Origin: Epithemia pelagica
Lineage: Eukaryota > Bacillariophyta > Bacillariophyceae > Surirellales > Surirellaceae
Direction of reading: 5' to 3'
Length of the DNA stretch: 64,000 bases
Assembly (NCBI GenBank): GCA_946965045.2
Contig: OX337230.1
Coordinates: forward strand, 3,596,001-3,660,000
In this document: positions 60,826 through 64,000 of the stretch, piece by piece
How positions within the stretch are numbered: position 1 is the stretch's first letter
Layout of the letters: each line of letters opens with the position of its first letter
Made by a program: the position numbers and the translations under genes
The notes under the pieces: generated by a model
Told to the model about the DNA's origin: nothing
The model's input: the letters and a program-made list of their open reading frames with translations, nothing else
The model's database searches: none

Positions 60826-60875
60826 CTTGTAATCGATTGTTGCCTTTACAGCACAGTTGTTAATAGGTTTCAACA
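60665..60875 (+). repeat. Right LTR (211 bp)
   Basis: One mismatch to the left LTR (60681). Preceded only by a weak purine stretch (ATAGGAGTG), so the polypurine tract is unclear. The pol stop lies inside it. Confidence 0.95.
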
Positions 60876-60880
60876 ATTAC
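60876..60880. repeat. Right target-site duplication of the Copia element
   Basis: ATTAC, matching 54776-54780. Confidence 0.95.
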
Positions 60881-61203
60881 ACATGTGGTGTTTGGAGTTT
60901 TGTATCACCCTCGAGAGCTGGGTGGCCGCGCCGTGGGGGTGAGTATACAATTCGCCAGAATACACGACACATGTGCGACTAACTACTCACCCCTGCTTGG
61001 GGGTAGAGCTCACAGCGAGGTCTCAAATAATTATCCTCCCTCGACCTCTCGATTATAGAGCGACGATGGATGATTGATTGACTTGCGAGTTTTCGTGCAG
61101 ACCCATTCAATGTCATCAAAGTGAAGCGAGAGCCTAGAGCTAACTATAGAGTTCTTGTAGACAAGAGTTCTTGAACAGAACAAACCACGAACCAAAAGTC
61201 ACC
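60881..61203. promoter_or_regulatory. Upstream region of the SAP-SWIM-RING gene
   Basis: No gene. It contains the hairpin module at 60933-61006. The Copia inserted 323 bp upstream of the start codon. Confidence 0.4.
60933..61006. repeat. GGGGGTGAGT...ACTCACCCC hairpin module
   Basis: GTGGGGGTGAGT at 60933-60944 and ACTCACCCC at 60985-60993 form a 9-bp stem, followed by GGGGGTAG. Related modules lie at 35570-35647, 36205-36273 and 41274-41350. Confidence 0.6.
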
Positions 61204-62256
61204 ATGTCGTCAGACAGTTTCAGTGAGGTTCCTGCGTCGTCCGAATACCCTGACGACCCTGCAGGAATGTCACGAAAGGAGCTACAAGAGGCATTGAAAG
61301 CCTGGAGACTTCCCTCGGGGGGAACTAATGTACAGCTTCGAGAGCGCTATTCTCTGTGTATCCTCGGAAAGAGTCCTGAAGAAATCATCACCGCCACGGT
61401 GACAACGTCTCCCCACCAGGCAAAGAAGAGCCCACCGAAACCCAGTCCAAAAAAGAGCCCACCGAAACCCAGTCCGGAAAAGCGTCTACAACGCCATCGA
61501 ACCCACTGTCCACGAGCAACGCAACAGCGCATTGACCGGGCCTGCACCCAGCGCATGTACCTGGTCACCAAAGACGCCGAGCCCGACATGGAAGCTCTGT
61601 GCTGCAATTTTGTAGTCCTCGGTTCCACTGGAAATGTGTACAACGTTGCGATCCAGCGCATCCCGAGCTGTAGCTGTCCAGACCACGCCAGGGGCAATCT
61701 CTGCAAGCACATTCTCTTTGTACTGTTAAAGGTAATGGCGGTCCCATCCAACTCGGACCTGATTTATCAAGCCGCTTGGATCGGCTCGGAACTCCGAGAA
61801 ATGTTTGAGGGCATGCGAATTCGCTTTCGACAAGTCAGTGGAGCGGTACTGGCGAACCAGTTGGTTCAAGAAAGCTATGCCAGGTTGAAGCGTGGAGAAG
61901 AGGTCATTGACGTGGATGATTCGGCGGCGGGCGTTGCTCGTCGTCCTACGGAGGATCAAGACTGTCCCATTTGCTTTGAAGCCTTGGGTACCAATCTCTC
62001 CAAGACCTGCTATTGTCGCTCCCGTTGTGGTGCCAACTTTCACACAGCCTGCATTCAGCATTGGCTGCGATCGCAACGCAGTGAACCAACCTGTCCCATG
62101 TGTCGTGGTCCATGGGAAGATCCAGACAAGAAAAAGACTAGCGGCGACGACGAAGGCTATACCAATTTGGGACGCCTACAAGGACAGTCACCGGATCGTG
62201 ATACGAGCACCTATCATTACGAGTACAGAGGGTACAAGAGATACCGACGCTGGTAA
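61204..62256 (+). CDS. SAP-SWIM-RING protein, putative E3 ubiquitin ligase
   Basis: 350 residues from the ATG at 61204 (ACCATG context); the frame is open to 61171. The N-terminus has a SAP-like helix pair (MSRKELQEALKAWRLPSGG). A Lys/Pro-rich linker follows (SPPKPSPKKSPPKPSP). The SWIM zinc finger is CSCPDHARGNLCKHILFVL (CxC...CxH). The C-terminal RING has CPICFEAL, CGANFHTAC and CPMC, spaced as in ZSWIM2/MEKK1-type RINGs. SAP domains bind DNA, SWIM fingers bind DNA or protein, and RINGs recruit E2 enzymes; a chromatin-linked ubiquitin ligase is inferred. The last ~22 codons start a 162-bp tandem repeat. Confidence 0.85.
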   Translation: MSSDSFSEVPASSEYPDDPAGMSRKELQEALKAWRLPSGGTNVQLRERYSLCILGKSPEEIITATVTTSPHQAKKSPPKPSPKKSPPKPSPEKRLQRHRTHCPRATQQRIDRACTQRMYLVTKDAEPDMEALCCNFVVLGSTGNVYNVAIQRIPSCSCPDHARGNLCKHILFVLLKVMAVPSNSDLIYQAAWIGSELREMFEGMRIRFRQVSGAVLANQLVQESYARLKRGEEVIDVDDSAAGVARRPTEDQDCPICFEALGTNLSKTCYCRSRCGANFHTACIQHWLRSQRSEPTCPMCRGPWEDPDKKKTSGDDEGYTNLGRLQGQSPDRDTSTYHYEYRGYKRYRRW

Positions 62257-62671
62257 TAGTCGATGTGGCCCACTCTATCGTATAGAAAGTCAAAGCGAAC
62301 GAAAAGACTTGAAAACTTGACTACGAAAAACTGGCATATTAAAAAGGAGTCACCGGATCGTGATACGAGCACCTATCATTAGGAGGACAGAGAGTACAAG
62401 AGATACCGACGCTGGTAACAGTTGATGTGGCCCACTCTATCGCATAGAGAGTCAAAGCGAACGAAAAGACTTGAAAATTTGATGGCGAAAAACTGGCATA
62501 ATAAAAAGGAGTCACCGGATCGTGATACGAGCACCTATCATTACGAGGACAGAGGGTACAAGAGATACCGACGCTGGTCAAAGTCGATGTGGCCCACTCT
62601 ATCGTAGAGAGCCAGAGCGAACGAAAAACAAAACTTGAAAAATTGATTGCGAAAAACTGGCATATTAAAAA
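62187..62671 (+). repeat. 162-bp tandem repeat (three copies) running out of the SWIM-RING CDS
   Basis: Starts GTCACCGGATCGTGATACGA at 62187, 62349 and 62511, period 162 (54 codons). Copy 1 covers the C-terminal codons and stop; copies 2 and 3 carry point changes (for example TAG in the Tyr codon of copy 2). Confidence 0.9.
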
Positions 62672-63379
62672 GGCTTCCATATGTCTTGTCGTGAAAGATA
62701 CTTTGAAAGCTGGAGATGAAAAGTACCCACCGACGCTAAATGACAATGGTTCGAAGTCAACACCCAACTTCCCGCAGACGAATTTCCGACACCAAGGACA
62801 GGAACAGGCAAAATACCTCAAGTATAAACACGTTGTTTGTCTGAAATCTCAAGTCCTGGTTGTAGTCTTTGGTGCCAGTGACACGGGCCAATCTGTGGAA
62901 CTGATGGCACGAAGTGCGTACACGTGGTCAGCTCTCATCTGTCCAAAGTAGGGTGGTCTCGTTGGGATGAAACGTAATTATAGTGAGACACACACTGACA
63001 AGGAGCAACGGTATAGGAGGACACTTTCGAGCTCATGAAGAAACTATGCACAATGATAACGAATGGGAATCTTCAATCTTTGATGACAGATACGTCCAGT
63101 GTGTGAAGGGGGTTAATGAGCTTCGAATTGTCTTGTGTCTAGGTAGATGAGATTTGTGGGCGCTGATTGCCAATGACAGCACTTTTGCTTAAAAAGGCTT
63201 GTCAGTGTCTGTGTGGGGCAAGGCCCACACCATCACCTTGTCCCGCAACTCTTGTGCCCACATTTTTCGGGTGGAAACAAGGGCCGCGTGCCTCATGGAC
63301 CCAAAGAGCCCAAACAATGCCCTGCTGCTCGGTTTCCTCCTAGCACAATAGATGTGTTGTTCTATGATGATGATGATGA
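62672..63379. other. Gene-poor region
   Basis: No convincing gene or repeat. The plus-strand frame to 62951 has no recognisable content. Confidence 0.4.
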
Positions 63380-64000
63380 TTATTCCTCGACCCGATGAAT
63401 CGGACCATTGGGAATCCCTGCCAAACGACTGCGTTGGTACAAGTGTTCGTCCTGCACCACATCTGTCGCAGTGGTCCACCAAACGGGTGCACCAGCGTGT
63501 CCTGGCTGTTCTTCTTCTTCTTCTTCGTGGCTGTTGTTGTTGCTGTTGTTGTTTTGGTTGCCCTCCAATGGTTCCTGTAAAGTCCCGAGTACTGGCAAAA
63601 GGATTGGGGGGACAATCTGACTCCAACGATGGACTTGCTGTTCCATTGTCTCGTGATCAAAGGGAGATTCGTCGTGTAGTGTATACGTACGCTTCAAACT
63701 CGGGGCACAACTACTACTCGTACTAATAGAACTTTGCTGCTGCTGCAAGAAGGAGTAGGGTTGGTCAATGAGGATCCACGGAATGACAATCTCGGGATAA
63801 TCACGGCCTCCAGAACCGGGAGGACTTGCATAAGAAAAGAGAAAGGCACCCGCCTCTTGGTATGGATCGCGCAAAAAAGGTGTATCATAGACAAGACATC
63901 CCTGATAGTGTCCGCGAGTGGAGACAATGGGTTTCCAATCCACCAGTCGACATGGCACCAACGGTGCATGGAAAATCGTTCGACGACGATACATTGGATC
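63380..64000 (-). CDS. 3' part of an unrecognised gene (runs off the right edge)
   Basis: At least 206 residues open to the window edge; the Met at 63994 may be internal. The conserved-looking part is YRRRTIFHAPLVPCR through GRDYPEIVIPWILIDQPY, which has a folded-domain composition. It then runs into a Gln/Ser-rich stretch, an Asn-rich and Glu-rich low-complexity segment and a short C-terminal tail. No family recognised. Confidence 0.5.
   Translation of the reverse strand, partial: DPMYRRRTIFHAPLVPCRLVDWKPIVSTRGHYQGCLVYDTPFLRDPYQEAGAFLFSYASPPGSGGRDYPEIVIPWILIDQPYSFLQQQQSSISTSSSCAPSLKRTYTLHDESPFDHETMEQQVHRWSQIVPPILLPVLGTLQEPLEGNQNNNSNNNSHEEEEEEQPGHAGAPVWWTTATDVVQDEHLYQRSRLAGIPNGPIHRVEE

Larger units (their letters stand above)
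54781..60875 (+). mobile_element. Ty1/copia LTR retrotransposon, complete
   Basis: 6.1 kb, flanked by a 5-bp ATTAC duplication. The 211-bp LTRs start TGTTGA and end TCAACA and differ at one site only (54797 G versus 60681 A), so insertion is recent. Internal order: an extra 5' ORF, gag, then a continuous pol frame with protease, integrase, RT and RNase H in Copia order. Two in-frame TAA codons (55208 and 56185) interrupt the 5' part. The primer site appears self-complementary to the LTR, and the pol frame ends inside the 3' LTR. Confidence 0.96.

Overview
The window is nuclear DNA of a eukaryotic alga, most likely a pennate diatom or a close stramenopile relative. This rests on a spliceosomal intron with a GTAAGT donor, Ser/Pro/Thr-rich secreted proteins, a GH17-membrane-PDZ protein, a Copia element with a D-N-Q-S-T protease motif, a LINE, and P-loop proteins of the Crinkler/RHS type. 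No bacterial-style operons, rRNA or tRNA genes were recognised. The species is not identified.

Layout. 1-2243: 3' part of a laminarinase-like GH17 gene ending in a membrane helix and a PDZ domain. 2641-10773: a complete 8.1-kb LINE with two ORFs and a 17-bp target-site duplication. 11154-13100: a secreted 5'-nucleotidase-like metallophosphoesterase with EF-hands. 13814-28840: five nearly identical ~3.0-kb tandem units, each with one 568-residue HNH-like, coiled-coil, doubly membrane-anchored protein and a truncated patatin 3' end. The array ends inside the intact patatin-like gene (28804-30237, minus). 30.2-54.8 kb is an accessory region of duplicated and decaying genes: three Crinkler/RHS-type ATPase genes (one frameshifted, one intact, one broken), three secreted alpha/beta-hydrolase copies (two intact, one pseudogene), a second 5'-nucleotidase, an inverted shortened copy of the array unit, a two-helix membrane protein plus its pseudogene, patatin fragments, and two TIR-bounded elements. 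54781-60875: a recent Ty1/copia retrotransposon with 211-bp LTRs (one mismatch) and a 5-bp target-site duplication. 61204-62256: a SAP-SWIM-RING protein whose last codons begin a 162-bp tandem repeat. The right edge holds the 3' part of an unrecognised minus-strand gene.

How it fits together. The window reads as a fast-evolving gene-turnover zone. The same gene families recur as intact, converted, truncated and frameshifted copies between transposons. Many products look secreted or membrane-bound (glucanase, 5'-nucleotidase, alpha/beta-hydrolases, patatin, HNH-like array protein), and two nuclease-like classes sit close together (HNH-like proteins and Crinkler/RHS ATPases). The features I would follow first are the HNH-like tandem array, whose units differ in length only by their G tract, and the Copia element, whose putative primer-binding site is perfectly complementary to its own LTR over 14 nt, suggesting self-primed reverse transcription.
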